Shown one piece after another: positions 44,044 through 54,432 of a stretch of 64,000 nucleotides of DNA. The notes beneath the pieces are model-generated. The model ran no database searches, had not been told where the DNA came from, and saw only the letters and a program-made list of their open reading frames with translations. Position numbers and translations under genes: made by a program. The stretch is from CADCUY01 sp964242735 (GTDB taxonomy: Bacteria; Actinomycetota; Actinomycetes; Actinomycetales; Quadrisphaeraceae). The DNA lies in NCBI GenBank assembly GCA_964242735.1, contig CAXTAK010000005.1:62001-126000 (forward strand). Direction: 5' to 3'. Numbering within the stretch: the first letter of the stretch is position 1; the number at the start of each line of letters is the position of its first letter.

Positions 44044-46545
44044 CTAGAGCTTGTGCACCGGCGCGTACCGCAGGAGCAGCCGCTTGGTGCCCTCGGACCC
44101 GAAGTCCACGTGCGCCACCGTCTTGTCGCCCGCGCCCTCCACGACGGTGACGGTGCCGAGGCCGAAGGCGTCGTGGGTGACCCGGTCACCCGGCGCCAAC
44201 GCGATCACCGGGCGGGTTCCGGCGGTGCGCACCCCCGGGGTGCCGGCCAGGCGGGCACCGGCGGAGGTGCCCGCGTACCCCCCGCCACCACCCGACGCCG
44301 AGGCGCCGACGGGCACCGCGGCCTCGGCGCGCTCCCAGCGCAGCAGCGCGGCCGGCACCTCGTCGAGGAACCGCGAGGCGGGGAAGTACTGGGGCTGCCC
44401 CCACGCGCTGCGCATCGCCGCCCGCGAGAAGCGCAGGAACCGCCGCGCCCGGGTGATGCCCACGTAGGCCAGGCGCCGCTCCTCGGCGAGCTCGTCGTCC
44501 TTGGCCAGGGACCGCATGTGGGGGAAGGTGCCGTCCTCCAGCCCGGTGAGGAACACGGCCGGGAACTCCAGGCCCTTCGCGGTGTGCAGGGTCATCAGGG
44601 TCACGACGCCCTCGTCGGCGCTGCCGTCCGTCCTGCTCGCGCCGTCGGCGACCGCACCGTCGGGCACCTGGTCGGAGTCGGCGACGAGCGAGACCGTCTC
44701 GAGGAAGTCCGCCAGGGTCCCCCGCCCCTCGCTGGCCACCTCGTACTCCCCCGCCACGGCGGCGAGCTCGGCGAGGTTCTCCACCCGCGACTCGTCCTGC
44801 GGGTCGTGGCTGGCGCGGAGCTCCGCGAGCAGTCCCGTGCGGTCCAGCACGGCCTCCAGCACCGTCGCCGGCCCGGAACCGGCCTCCACGAGGGTGCGCA
44901 GCTCCTCGAGCATGGTGGCGAACCCGGCGACGGCGCTCCGGGAGCGTCCGGCCAGGGCTTGTATCTCACCGGCGCGCTCGAGGGCCTGCGCGAAGCCGAT
45001 GCGCTCGCGCTCGGCGAAGACCGCCAGCGCCGCCTCGGCGCGCTCGCCGATGCCCCGCTTGGGCACGTTGAGCACCCGCCGCAGGCTCACCGTGTCGGCG
45101 GGGTTGGCGAGCAGCCGCAGGTAGGCGATGGCGTCCCGCACCTCGCGCCGCTCGTAGAACCGAGTGCCGCCGACCACCTTGTACGGCAGGCCGACGCGGA
45201 TGAAGACCTCCTCCAGCGCCCGGGACTGGGCGTTGGTGCGGTAGAACACCGCCACGTCGCCGTACCCGATGTCGTCCTCGTCGTGGAGCCGGTCGATCTC
45301 GGAGGCCACGAAGGCCGCCTCGTCGTGCTCGTTGTCGGCGACGTACCCCACGATCTGCGACCCGTCGCCCTCGGCGGTCCACAGGTTCTTCGGGCGGCGG
45401 TCGGTGTTCTTGTCGATGACGGCGTTCGCCGCGGAGAGGATCGTCTGGGTGGAGCGGTAGTTCTGCTCCAGCAGCAGGGTGCGCGCCGTGGGGTAGTCGA
45501 TCTCGAACTCGACGATGTTGCGGATGGTGGCGCCGCGGAAGGCGTAGATCGACTGGTCGGCGTCACCGACCACGGTCAGCTCCGCGGGGGGCAGCGGCGC
45601 CTGGCCCTCCACCGCCTCACCCTCGTCGCTCCCGCCGTCAGCGCCGCCGTCCACGCCGTCGTGGGGGTGCCGGGACGACGCAGACGGTCGGGAGCCGCCG
45701 GTCAGCTCCCGCACGAGCACGTACTGGGCGTGGTTGGTGTCCTGGTACTCGTCGACCAGGACGTGGCGGAAGCGCCGGTGGTAGTGCTCGGCGACGTCGG
45801 GGAAGGACTGCAGCACCGTCACCGTGGTCATGATCAGGTCGTCGAAGTCGAGGGCGTTGGCCTCCCGCAGCCGCTGCTGGTAACGGCTGTAGGCACGGGC
45901 GAGGACCTGCTCGGCGACGGTGCCGGACTCCGCCCTCGCGGCGAAGGCCGGCGCGTCGACCAGCTCGTTCTTGAGGTTGGAGACCTGGTTGGTCAGCGCC
46001 CGCGGCGGGTACCGCTTGGGGTCGAGGTCGAGCTCGCGGCCCACCAGGGCCATCAGCCGGCGCGCGTCGTCCGCGTCGTAGATGGAGAAGCTCGAGCGCA
46101 GACCCGCGTGCGCGGCCTCGCGGCGCAGGATGCGCACGCACGCGGAGTGGAACGTCGTCACCCACATCGACCGGGCCGCGGGCCCGACGAGGGCCGCGAC
46201 GCGCTCGCGCATCTCGGCGGCGGCCTTGTTGGTGAAGGTGATCGCCAGCACCTGCCCCGGCCGGGCCCCGCGGGCGGCGAGCAGGTGGGCGATGCGGTGC
46301 GTGAGCACGCGGGTCTTGCCCGACCCGGCGCCGGCGATGAGCAGCAGCGGGGAACCGGTGTGCAGCACCGCCTCGCGCTGTGCGGGGTTGAGTCCCTCGA
46401 GGAGCTGCTCGGGGCTCGCCCGGTGGCGCTGGGGCTCTTCACCGGACTCGTCGTCGCCCCACGGGCGGTGGTCGGAGCCCTGGGGGGTGCGCAGGCCGGT
46501 GCCCCCGGTGCTGGGCAGCGGCAGGTCGTCGAAGAGGGTGGCCAT
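44044..46545 (-). CDS. pcrA: ATP-dependent DNA helicase of the UvrD/PcrA/Rep family
   Basis: An 833-residue SF1A 3'-5' helicase involved in nucleotide-excision repair and replication-transcription conflicts. The Walker A is IAGAGSGKT, followed by AITFTNKAAAEMRERVA, LVDEYQDTNHAQY (Walker B), VGDADQSIYAFRGA, LEQNYRSTQTIL, and LMTLHTAKGLEFPAVFLTG with RLAYVGITRA. The C-terminal end TKRLLLRYAPVHKL carries the PcrA Tudor-like domain. An acidic Gly/Ser insertion near residues 300-330 is unusual but tolerated. ATG 46545 has a -10-like TAGTCT 9 bases upstream. The family shares strong similarity to UvrD, so the symbol is by length and tail. Confidence 0.93.
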   Translation of the reverse strand: MATLFDDLPLPSTGGTGLRTPQGSDHRPWGDDESGEEPQRHRASPEQLLEGLNPAQREAVLHTGSPLLLIAGAGSGKTRVLTHRIAHLLAARGARPGQVLAITFTNKAAAEMRERVAALVGPAARSMWVTTFHSACVRILRREAAHAGLRSSFSIYDADDARRLMALVGRELDLDPKRYPPRALTNQVSNLKNELVDAPAFAARAESGTVAEQVLARAYSRYQQRLREANALDFDDLIMTTVTVLQSFPDVAEHYHRRFRHVLVDEYQDTNHAQYVLVRELTGGSRPSASSRHPHDGVDGGADGGSDEGEAVEGQAPLPPAELTVVGDADQSIYAFRGATIRNIVEFEIDYPTARTLLLEQNYRSTQTILSAANAVIDKNTDRRPKNLWTAEGDGSQIVGYVADNEHDEAAFVASEIDRLHDEDDIGYGDVAVFYRTNAQSRALEEVFIRVGLPYKVVGGTRFYERREVRDAIAYLRLLANPADTVSLRRVLNVPKRGIGERAEAALAVFAERERIGFAQALERAGEIQALAGRSRSAVAGFATMLEELRTLVEAGSGPATVLEAVLDRTGLLAELRASHDPQDESRVENLAELAAVAGEYEVASEGRGTLADFLETVSLVADSDQVPDGAVADGASRTDGSADEGVVTLMTLHTAKGLEFPAVFLTGLEDGTFPHMRSLAKDDELAEERRLAYVGITRARRFLRFSRAAMRSAWGQPQYFPASRFLDEVPAALLRWERAEAAVPVGASASGGGGGYAGTSAGARLAGTPGVRTAGTRPVIALAPGDRVTHDAFGLGTVTVVEGAGDKTVAHVDFGSEGTKRLLLRYAPVHKL

Positions 46546-46554
46546 GGCCTGCCA

Positions 46555-46560
46555 AGACTA
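46555..46560 (-). promoter_or_regulatory. Putative -10 element for pcrA
   Basis: TAGTCT on the minus strand ends 9 bases before ATG 46545, leaving almost no leader. Confidence 0.4.
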
Positions 46561-46628
46561 CGGCCGGCGGGCGACACCGGGCGGTGGACGGGCGTCGTCC
46601 ACGGGGCACCCGTGACGTCGGCGCGCGC

Positions 46629-47750
46629 TCAGGCCACGCGGGCACCCGCGGCGCGCCGCGTGTCGCCGGCACCGGCACCGGCACCGGCACCGGCACCGAG
46701 CAGGCTGCGGGCCCGCACCCCGGTGTCGACGAAGTCGGTGAAGATCCCGTCGACGCCGGCGCGCGCGAAGGCCAGGTGCTCCGCGAGCGCGAGGCCGTGC
46801 CCGTCCGGTGCCGTGCCGAGGCGCAGCGGCGGCGGCAGGTGCGCGTTCTCGTCGCGCAGCGTGTACACGTGCACCGCGAGGCCCGCGGCGTGGGCGTCGG
46901 CGACCAGCGGCGTCGCGGGGGCCCACGACCCGTCGCGAGCCACGGGCAGCACCAGGTCCTTCGCGACCGCCAGCACCTGGGCGTAGGTGCCGACCTCGGC
47001 CAGGCCGGCGGGCGTGCACATCGCCTCCCGCTCCGCCCACCCCGGGGCACCGGCGCCCGCCAGGGGCCACCGCGACACCAGCTGCACCAGCGGCAGCGCC
47101 ACGCCGAGGCACCGCAGGCGCACCAGGAAGCGCGGGTCGAAGCACTGCAGCGCCACCGCCGGTGGCCCACCGCGCGGAGCCCCGCCGAGGTCGTCGCCGA
47201 CGTCGATGCCGTGGGCGGTCAGCTCCGCGACCACCAGGGCCGCGACGTCGAGGCCGCGGGCGGCGAAGCGCGCGGGCTCCTTGACCTCCGCGGTGACGGT
47301 GGTGGTGGGTCCCAGCTCCTCGCCCAGCGCGGCGGTGAGGTCGAGCAGCTCCCCCAGGGTGGGAACCGGGTGGAGCCCGTCGTGGGACGTGGTGGCCCGG
47401 CGCAGGCTCGGCCGCGGCTCCACGGCGCGCACCGACCGCACCTGGGCCAGCGTCATCTCCTCGGTGCACCACCCGCCAGCGGTGCGCGCCACCGCCCCGG
47501 TGCGGCCCGTGGGGGTGCGGCGCAGCCCGGCCGGCGGCCGATCGGCGATGTCGGTGCTGTGGCTCAGGTCGCTCTCGTGCCGCAGCACCAGGGCGCCGTC
47601 GGCGGTGGGGACGACGTCGGGCTCGATCCGGTCGGCGCCCAGGCGGATGGCGAGCTCGAAGGCCGGCAGGGTGTTCTCGGGACGGTGGCCACTGGCGCCG
47701 CGGTGTCCGATGACGAGCACCAGGCCATCCTCGGCACGGGCGGTGATCAT
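46629..47750 (-). CDS. Cytoplasmic glycerophosphodiester phosphodiesterase
   Basis: A 373-residue GDPD with no signal peptide, so intracellular. GHRGASGHRPENTLPAFELA, RIEPDVVPTADGALVLRHE, TAEVKEPARF and the terminal VDGIFTDFVDTG cover the active site and match the exported paralogue at 41592. The C-terminus ends in an Ala/Gly repeat (LGAGAGAGAGAGD) encoded by a GGCACC hexanucleotide array at 46668-46697, which could vary in length. ATG 47750 is the first usable start, but it overlaps a 14-base sequence that recurs at 22216, so the start is not certain. Confidence 0.88.
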   Translation of the reverse strand: MITARAEDGLVLVIGHRGASGHRPENTLPAFELAIRLGADRIEPDVVPTADGALVLRHESDLSHSTDIADRPPAGLRRTPTGRTGAVARTAGGWCTEEMTLAQVRSVRAVEPRPSLRRATTSHDGLHPVPTLGELLDLTAALGEELGPTTTVTAEVKEPARFAARGLDVAALVVAELTAHGIDVGDDLGGAPRGGPPAVALQCFDPRFLVRLRCLGVALPLVQLVSRWPLAGAGAPGWAEREAMCTPAGLAEVGTYAQVLAVAKDLVLPVARDGSWAPATPLVADAHAAGLAVHVYTLRDENAHLPPPLRLGTAPDGHGLALAEHLAFARAGVDGIFTDFVDTGVRARSLLGAGAGAGAGAGDTRRAAGARVA

Positions 47751-47843
47751 CAGGAGCGCGTTCGATGAACGGACGGTGAGGGGATCGTTGCCGGCGCACC
47801 TCGCGACGCCCGGCGCTGAGCCCGCGGCCCGCCCGGCGCACCC

Positions 47844-47849
47844 TACGGT
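47844..47849 (+). promoter_or_regulatory. Putative leaderless -10 element for the Nudix gene
   Basis: TACGGT ends 6 bases before GTG 47856. Confidence 0.4.
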
Positions 47850-47855
47850 GGGGTC

Positions 47856-48395
47856 GTGGGGGCGCTGCAGGTCGTGCGGCGCGCGGCGCACGTCGGGGCC
47901 CTCACCCTGTTCCGGCACCTGCCGGCGCCGGTGCGCCGCGGTGCCGTGCGCGCCGCCACCCCCGGCTTCACCGTGGGTGCCGTCCTCGTGCTCGTCCACG
48001 ACGACACCGTCCTGGTCCTGCGGCAGCCGCACCGCACGGGGTGGTCGCTGCCCGGTGGGCTGCTCGACCGCGGGGAGGCCCCGCACCACGGGGTCGAGCG
48101 CGAGCTGAGCGAGGAGACGGGGCTGGACGTGCGCGTCGGGCTGCCCCTGACCACCCAGGTGAGCGCCCGCCTGCGCCGGGTGGACGTCATCTACCGGATG
48201 CGGGTCGAGCACCGCCCCGCGGTGCGCCCCGGCGGGGAGGCCCGGGAGGCCCGCTGGCTGACCCCCGACCAGGTCCTCGGCGGGGTCGACGGGGGGCCGG
48301 GCGCCGACGGGCCCACCCGCGAGATCCTGGCGCTGGTGGCCCGCGCCCTGGCGCCCGGCGCCCACGACGGCGAGGTCTCGGCGGAGGCGGAGTGA
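47856..48395 (+). CDS. Nudix hydrolase
   Basis: A 179-residue hydrolase of nucleotide diphosphates linked to another moiety. The Nudix box is complete: GGLLDRGEAPHHGVERELSE then ETGL, matching Gx5Ex7REUxEExGU at about residues 67-90. A hydrophobic N-terminal stretch is not a transmembrane helix. GTG 47856 has a -10-like TACGGT 6 bases upstream. The stop overlaps the start of the nucleotidyltransferase-gluconokinase fusion as GTGA, so they are coupled. The substrate is unknown; a nucleotide-sugar would fit the neighbour. Confidence 0.85.
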   Translation: MGALQVVRRAAHVGALTLFRHLPAPVRRGAVRAATPGFTVGAVLVLVHDDTVLVLRQPHRTGWSLPGGLLDRGEAPHHGVERELSEETGLDVRVGLPLTTQVSARLRRVDVIYRMRVEHRPAVRPGGEAREARWLTPDQVLGGVDGGPGADGPTREILALVARALAPGAHDGEVSAEAE

Positions 48396-49660
48396 CCCTG
48401 GCGGGTGTGGTCCTCGCCGCGGGCTCGGGACGCCGCCTGGCGCCGCTGACCGACGCGACGCCCAAGGCCCTGGTCGAGGTCGGTGGCGCTCCACTGCTGG
48501 ACGGCGCGCTGGCCCGCCTCGAGGCCGTGGTCGGCGCCGGCCCCCACCGCGTGGCGGTCAACGCCCACCACCTGGCCCACCGGGTCGTGGACGCCGTGGG
48601 AGCCCGCGCCCACGTGGCGGTCGAGGCGCCCGTCGCGCTGGGCACCGCGGGCGCCCTCGCGGCACTGGGGCCCTGGCTCGCCGGCCGCGACGCCCTCGTC
48701 ACGAACGCCGACGCGTGGAGCCCGCGGGGCCCGGGGCTGCTGGACGACCTGGTGACCGGGTGGGACGGGCGGCGCTGCCGGCTGCTGTGCGGCGCGGCGG
48801 GGGGCGCCCGCGCCGACTTCACCACCGTCGACGGTCGGGGCGTCCGCTACCTGGGCTCGTGCCTGCTGCCGGCGACGCTCCTGCGGGGGCTGGCTCCGGT
48901 GCCCTCGGGGTTGTACGAGGTGCTGTGGCGGCACCTGGACGCGCTCGGCCAGCTCGACCTGGTGGTCACCACGGCGCCGGTGGTCGACTGCGGCACCCCC
49001 GACGACCTCGCTCGCGCCCGGGCTCTCGCCGGTGGTGCACTGGACGCCGTGCCGACAGACCCCCCCACCGCCGCCCAGCCCACCGCCGCGCAGCCGGACG
49101 GGACCCGGCCCGGCGTCCAGGTCACCGGTGCGGTCCCGGTCGGTGGTGCCGCCGCGGCTGACACGGTCGTGGTGGTCATGGGGGTCTCCGGCAGCGGCAA
49201 GACCACCGTGGCGCAGGCCCTGGCCCGTGAGCTGGGGTGGCCCTTCGCCGAGGCCGACGACTTCCACCCCCCCGCCAACATCGAGAAGATGACCGCCGGC
49301 ACGGCGCTGACCGACGAGGACCGGTGGCCCTGGCTGGAGGCGGTGCGCGACTGGCTCACCGCCCGCGCCCACGACGGGCAGGGCGCGGTGGTGACCTGCT
49401 CGGCGCTCAAGCGCAGCTACCGCGACCTGCTGCGCACCTCCGGCGGGCGGGTGCTGTTCCTGCACCTGACCGGGGAGCGCGACGTGCTCGCCTCGCGCAT
49501 GGGCGGGCGCAGCGGGCACTTCATGCCCGGCTCGCTGCTCGACTCCCAGCTGGCGACCCTGCAGCCCCTCGCTGCGGACGAGCCGGGTCTCACCGCGTCG
49601 GTCCTGGTGGGGCCGGACGACATCGTCGACGCCGCCGTCGCGGGACTGCACCTGCGCTGA
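48392..49660 (+). CDS. Fusion protein: nucleotidyltransferase domain plus gluconokinase domain
   Basis: A 422-residue single reading frame. Residues 1-225 form a nucleotidyltransferase (GlmU/MobA-like): AGVVLAAGSGRRLAPLTDAT, TPKALVEVGGAPLLDGAL, and DALVTNADAW with the metal-binding Asp. A Pro/Ala/Thr linker (about 225-257, PTAAQPTAAQPDG) follows. Residues 258-422 form a GntK-type gluconokinase: VMGVSGSGKTTVAQALA (Walker A), ADDFHPPANIEKM, ALKRSYRDLLR and FMPGSLLDSQLATLQPL. No stop or frameshift separates them. The internal ATG at 49178 could give a separate kinase. The start overlaps the Nudix stop as GTGA. If both domains work, the enzyme may link gluconate phosphorylation with nucleotide-sugar formation. 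Confidence 0.8.
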   Translation: MTLAGVVLAAGSGRRLAPLTDATPKALVEVGGAPLLDGALARLEAVVGAGPHRVAVNAHHLAHRVVDAVGARAHVAVEAPVALGTAGALAALGPWLAGRDALVTNADAWSPRGPGLLDDLVTGWDGRRCRLLCGAAGGARADFTTVDGRGVRYLGSCLLPATLLRGLAPVPSGLYEVLWRHLDALGQLDLVVTTAPVVDCGTPDDLARARALAGGALDAVPTDPPTAAQPTAAQPDGTRPGVQVTGAVPVGGAAAADTVVVVMGVSGSGKTTVAQALARELGWPFAEADDFHPPANIEKMTAGTALTDEDRWPWLEAVRDWLTARAHDGQGAVVTCSALKRSYRDLLRTSGGRVLFLHLTGERDVLASRMGGRSGHFMPGSLLDSQLATLQPLAADEPGLTASVLVGPDDIVDAAVAGLHLR

Positions 49661-49690
49661 GCGCCCGGCGCGGTGGCCGGTCCTGCGCGC

Positions 49691-51322
<1,632 letters not shown>

Positions 51323-51326
<4 letters not shown>

Positions 51327-51673
51327 GCCAGGCCCGCTGCCCGCACCTCGGCGACGATGCGCCGCTCGACGACGAAGGACACCAGCGGCACCACCCCGGC
51401 CAGCACGAGCGCGACGAGGCGCCCGAAGCGCCACCGCAGCTTGCTCCACAGGTCGAGCACGGTCACCAGGTACACCACGTAGACCCAGCCGTGGGCGATG
51501 AGGACCGTGCTGCCCACCTCACCGGTGTCCACGCCGAGCAGCCGGCGCAGCACCACCTCCAGTGTCACCAGCAGCAGCATCACCCCGGTCACGATCGCCA
51601 TCACCCGGTAGCGGCCCAGTGCGGGACCGATCACCCCCTCGCGACGGGCGGTGGCGGGCGTCACGCTGCTCAA
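51323..51673 (-). CDS. DUF3817 membrane protein
   Basis: A 116-residue protein with three transmembrane helices: YRVMAIVTGVMLLLVTLEVVL, LIAHGWVYVVYLVTVLDLW and LVALVLAGVVPLVSFVVE. DUF3817 members are frequently linked to guaA and SURF1 in actinobacteria, as here. Function unknown. The TTG start at 51673 is chosen because it overlaps the SURF1 stop as TTGA and has AGGAGG just upstream. Its stop overlaps guaA. Confidence 0.85.
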
Positions 51674-52485
51674 CGGACCTCCTGGTGGTGCTGCGGGCTG
51701 GTGGGACGGGCGGGGTCATCCTCCCAGGGCCGGCGCGGCGGGTCGGCGTGGTCGACGGCCCCCGGCTCGTCCGCCGTCAGGTACCGGTCTCGGACCAGGC
51801 GCCACCACACGACCACGGCGAAGCCCGCGAACAGCCACCACTGCAGCGCGTAGGAGAGGTTGCGCCAGTCGGTGCCCGTGCTCGGCGGTGCCGACACCAC
51901 CGGCTGCAGCGGGGCCTGCGCGACCGGCTCGTCGGCGATGACGAACCCGGTGTACAGGCGCGCGTCCCACACGTTGACCAGGTCCGTGGGGCTCAGCGCG
52001 GCCAGCGCGGGGCCGGCGCCGCCGGCGGGCGGCACCCCCTCCGGAGGCTCACCGGCGATCAGCCGCCCGGTGACCGCCACCGGACCAGCGGGCGGCGCGG
52101 GGACTGCGTCGTCACCGCCCTCGGCGACCCAGCCGCGCACCACCGGCAGCAGCGCGGGCTCACCACCACCGGCGGGGGTCACCGCCAGGGGCGCCACCAC
52201 CCACACGCCCGGCGTCCCGCCCTGCAGCCGACCGCCGACCAGCACCTGCTCCCCTCCGGTGAAGCTGCCCTCCACCCGCACGAGCTGCCCGTCGACGTCC
52301 CCGGTGAAGGTCGTCGCCGGCTCCAGGACGTCGGTCAGCGCCACCACCCGCTCCAGCGCCGGCCTGACCGCGGATGCGCGTGAGCGCTCGACCTGCCACT
52401 GACCGAGCAGAGCGCACGCGGTGGCGACCGCGAGCGCCAGCGCCAGAAGCCCCAGCGGCCCGGGGCGCAGGACCGCTCTCAGCAC
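51670..52485 (-). CDS. SURF1-like protein
   Basis: A 271-residue cytochrome c oxidase assembly factor with a transmembrane helix at each end (LGLLALALAVATACALLGQW near 10-30, and YALQWWLFAGFAVVVWW near 215-235) and an extracytoplasmic middle. Conserved bits: LGQWQVERS, VRVEGSF, GVWVVAPLAV and VRGWVAEG. The C-terminus is a Pro/Asp-rich tail. GTG 52485 has a -10-like TACCGT 6 bases upstream. It is the first gene of SURF1-DUF3817-guaA. Confidence 0.9.
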   Translation of the reverse strand: MLRAVLRPGPLGLLALALAVATACALLGQWQVERSRASAVRPALERVVALTDVLEPATTFTGDVDGQLVRVEGSFTGGEQVLVGGRLQGGTPGVWVVAPLAVTPAGGGEPALLPVVRGWVAEGGDDAVPAPPAGPVAVTGRLIAGEPPEGVPPAGGAGPALAALSPTDLVNVWDARLYTGFVIADEPVAQAPLQPVVSAPPSTGTDWRNLSYALQWWLFAGFAVVVWWRLVRDRYLTADEPGAVDHADPPRRPWEDDPARPTSPQHHQEVR

Positions 52486-52491
52486 CCCACC

Positions 52492-52497
52492 ACGGTA
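52492..52497 (-). promoter_or_regulatory. Putative leaderless -10 element for SURF1-DUF3817-guaA
   Basis: TACCGT on the minus strand ends 6 bases before GTG 52485. Confidence 0.5.
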
Positions 52498-52528
52498 CGG
52501 CGGGTCCCCGTGTGCGGGCGCTCACGCC

Positions 52529-52813
52529 TCAGGCGGTGACGCGCACGTCCTTCCAGAACGCCACCCGGTCGGTGACCTGGGCGGCCGCGGCCTTCGGCTC
52601 GGGGTAGTACCACACGGCGTCGGCGCTCTCGGACCCCGCCGCGCGCAGGCTGTAGTAGCTCGCCACGCCCTTCCACGGGCAGGTGGTGTGCGTGGCGGAC
52701 TCCGCCAGCACGTCGTCGCGCACGCTCGCCCGCGGGAAGTAGTGGGTGCCCTCGACCACCACGGTGTCGTCGCTCTCGGCCAGGACCATCTCGTTCCAGA
52801 TCGCCTTCACCAC
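52529..52813 (-). CDS. DUF427 domain protein
   Basis: A 94-residue single-domain DUF427 protein. AIWNEMVLAESDDTVVVEG, YFPRASV, THTTCPWKGVASYYSL and AVWYYPEPK are the family's conserved segments, with the CPWKG cysteine preserved. The fold is a beta-tent and the function is unknown. Start GTG 52813; an ATG and another GTG are close, so it is approximate. It lies downstream of glpK in the same direction (39 bases). Confidence 0.88.
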   Translation of the reverse strand: MVKAIWNEMVLAESDDTVVVEGTHYFPRASVRDDVLAESATHTTCPWKGVASYYSLRAAGSESADAVWYYPEPKAAAAQVTDRVAFWKDVRVTA

Positions 52814-52852
52814 TCCACTGTGCCCCCTACCCGCACCCTCGGTGCCGGCGGG

Positions 52853-54370
52853 TCAGTCGTCGTCCTCGTCGACCCAGTCCAGAGTCCGCTCGACGGCCTT
52901 CTTCCACTTGCGGTAGCCCCTCTCGCGGGTGGCAACGTCCATCGTCGGCTCCCACCGCTGGTCGACCAACCACTGCGCGCTCAGCTCCTCGGTGCCCGAC
53001 CAGAAGCCGGTCGCCAGACCCGCGGCGTAGGCCGCCCCCAGCGCCGTGGTCTCGGCGATCTGCGGGCGCACGACGGGCACGCCGAGGATGTCGGCCTGGA
53101 ACTGCATGAGGAGCCCGTTGGCGATCATCCCGCCGTCGACCCGCAGCTCGGTGAGGTCGACGCCGGAGTCGGCGTTCATCGCCTCGAGGACCTCACGGGT
53201 CTGGTACGCCGTCGCCTCGAGCACCGCGCGGGCCAGGTGGCCCCTGTTGACGTAGCGGGTCAGGCCGACGAGCGCGCCTCGAGCGTCGGCGCGCCAGTGC
53301 GGGGCGAACAGGCCCGAGAACGCCGGAACGAAGTACGCACCGCCGTTGTCCTCCACGCTGGCGGCGAGCGCCTCGATCTGCGAGGCGTCGGTGATCATCC
53401 CGAGCTGGTCGCGCGCCCACTGCACGAGCGAGCCGGTGACGGCGATGGACCCCTCGAGCGCGTAGACCGGCTTGGCATCGCCGATCTGGTAGCACAGCGT
53501 CGTCAGCAGGCCGTTCTGGGAGAGGATGGCCTCCTCACCGGTGTTGAGCAGCATGAAGTTGCCGGTGCCGTAGGTGTTCTTCGCCATGCCCTTCTGGAAG
53601 CACACCTGCCCGAAGGTCGCCGCCTGCTGGTCACCGAGCGAACCGGCGATCGGCACTCCCGCGAGGAAGCCCCCGGCGCGGCCCTCGCCGTACACCTCGG
53701 AGTTCGAGCGGATCTGCGCCAGCATCGACATCGGGATGGTCATGTCCGCGGCGATGCTCTCGTCCCACGCCAGCGTGGTGAAGTCCATGAGCATCGTCCG
53801 CGAGGCGTTGGAGACGTCGGTGAGGTGCTGGCCGCCGTCCACCCCACCGGTCATGTTCCACAGCAGCCACGAGTCGATGGTGCCCATGAGCAGGTCGCCG
53901 CTCTCGGCCCTCGCCCGGGCGCCCTCGACGTTGTCGAGGATCCACTTGACCTTCGGCCCGGCGAAGTAGGTCGCCAGGGGCAGTCCCACCTTCGCCCGGT
54001 ACCGCTCGGCGCCGCCGCCCAGCGCCCCGAGCTCCTCGGTGATCTTCTGGGTGCGCGTGTCCTGCCAGACGATGGCGTTGTGGACGGGCTCCCCCGTGGT
54101 GCGGTCCCAGACCACCGCGGTCTCGCGCTGGTTGGTGATGCCGACGGCGATGAGGTCTGACTTGGCGATGTTGCCCTTGGCGAGGGCCTGGCCGACGACC
54201 TCGCGCGTGTTCGACCAGATCTCCAGCGCGTCGTGCTCGACCCACCCGGCCCGGGGCAGGATCTGCTCGTGCTCCTTCTGGCCGACGGAGACGACCTTCC
54301 CGTCGTGGTCGAAGACCATGCAGCGGGTGCTGGTGGTGCCCTGGTCGATGGCGGCGACGTACTGCGTCAT
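52853..54370 (-). CDS. glpK: Glycerol kinase
   Basis: A 505-residue FGGY kinase making glycerol-3-phosphate. VAAIDQGTTSTRCMVFDHDG at the start, WVEHDALEIWSNT, GITNQRETAVVWDRTTG, AIVWQDTRT, IAGSLGDQQAATFGQ, and NTYGTGNFMLLNTG with a Thr-Gly-Asn phosphate loop are all present, with APHWRADARG and RVDGGMIANGLLMQ. ATG 54370 is preceded by GGGAGCC. The 62-base gap after glpF suggests a glpF-glpK operon divergent from glpD. Confidence 0.97.
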   Translation of the reverse strand: MTQYVAAIDQGTTSTRCMVFDHDGKVVSVGQKEHEQILPRAGWVEHDALEIWSNTREVVGQALAKGNIAKSDLIAVGITNQRETAVVWDRTTGEPVHNAIVWQDTRTQKITEELGALGGGAERYRAKVGLPLATYFAGPKVKWILDNVEGARARAESGDLLMGTIDSWLLWNMTGGVDGGQHLTDVSNASRTMLMDFTTLAWDESIAADMTIPMSMLAQIRSNSEVYGEGRAGGFLAGVPIAGSLGDQQAATFGQVCFQKGMAKNTYGTGNFMLLNTGEEAILSQNGLLTTLCYQIGDAKPVYALEGSIAVTGSLVQWARDQLGMITDASQIEALAASVEDNGGAYFVPAFSGLFAPHWRADARGALVGLTRYVNRGHLARAVLEATAYQTREVLEAMNADSGVDLTELRVDGGMIANGLLMQFQADILGVPVVRPQIAETTALGAAYAAGLATGFWSGTEELSAQWLVDQRWEPTMDVATRERGYRKWKKAVERTLDWVDEDDD

Positions 54371-54432
54371 GGCGTGGCTCCCGTGCTCGGAGGCGGACGG
54401 CGCAGCGGCGCGAGGTCCGGTGGTGCGTGGGC

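Noticed and set aside
49178..49660. Gluconokinase as a separate gene
   Set aside because: The frame is continuous with the nucleotidyltransferase, with no stop or Shine-Dalgarno between them; kept as an alternative only.
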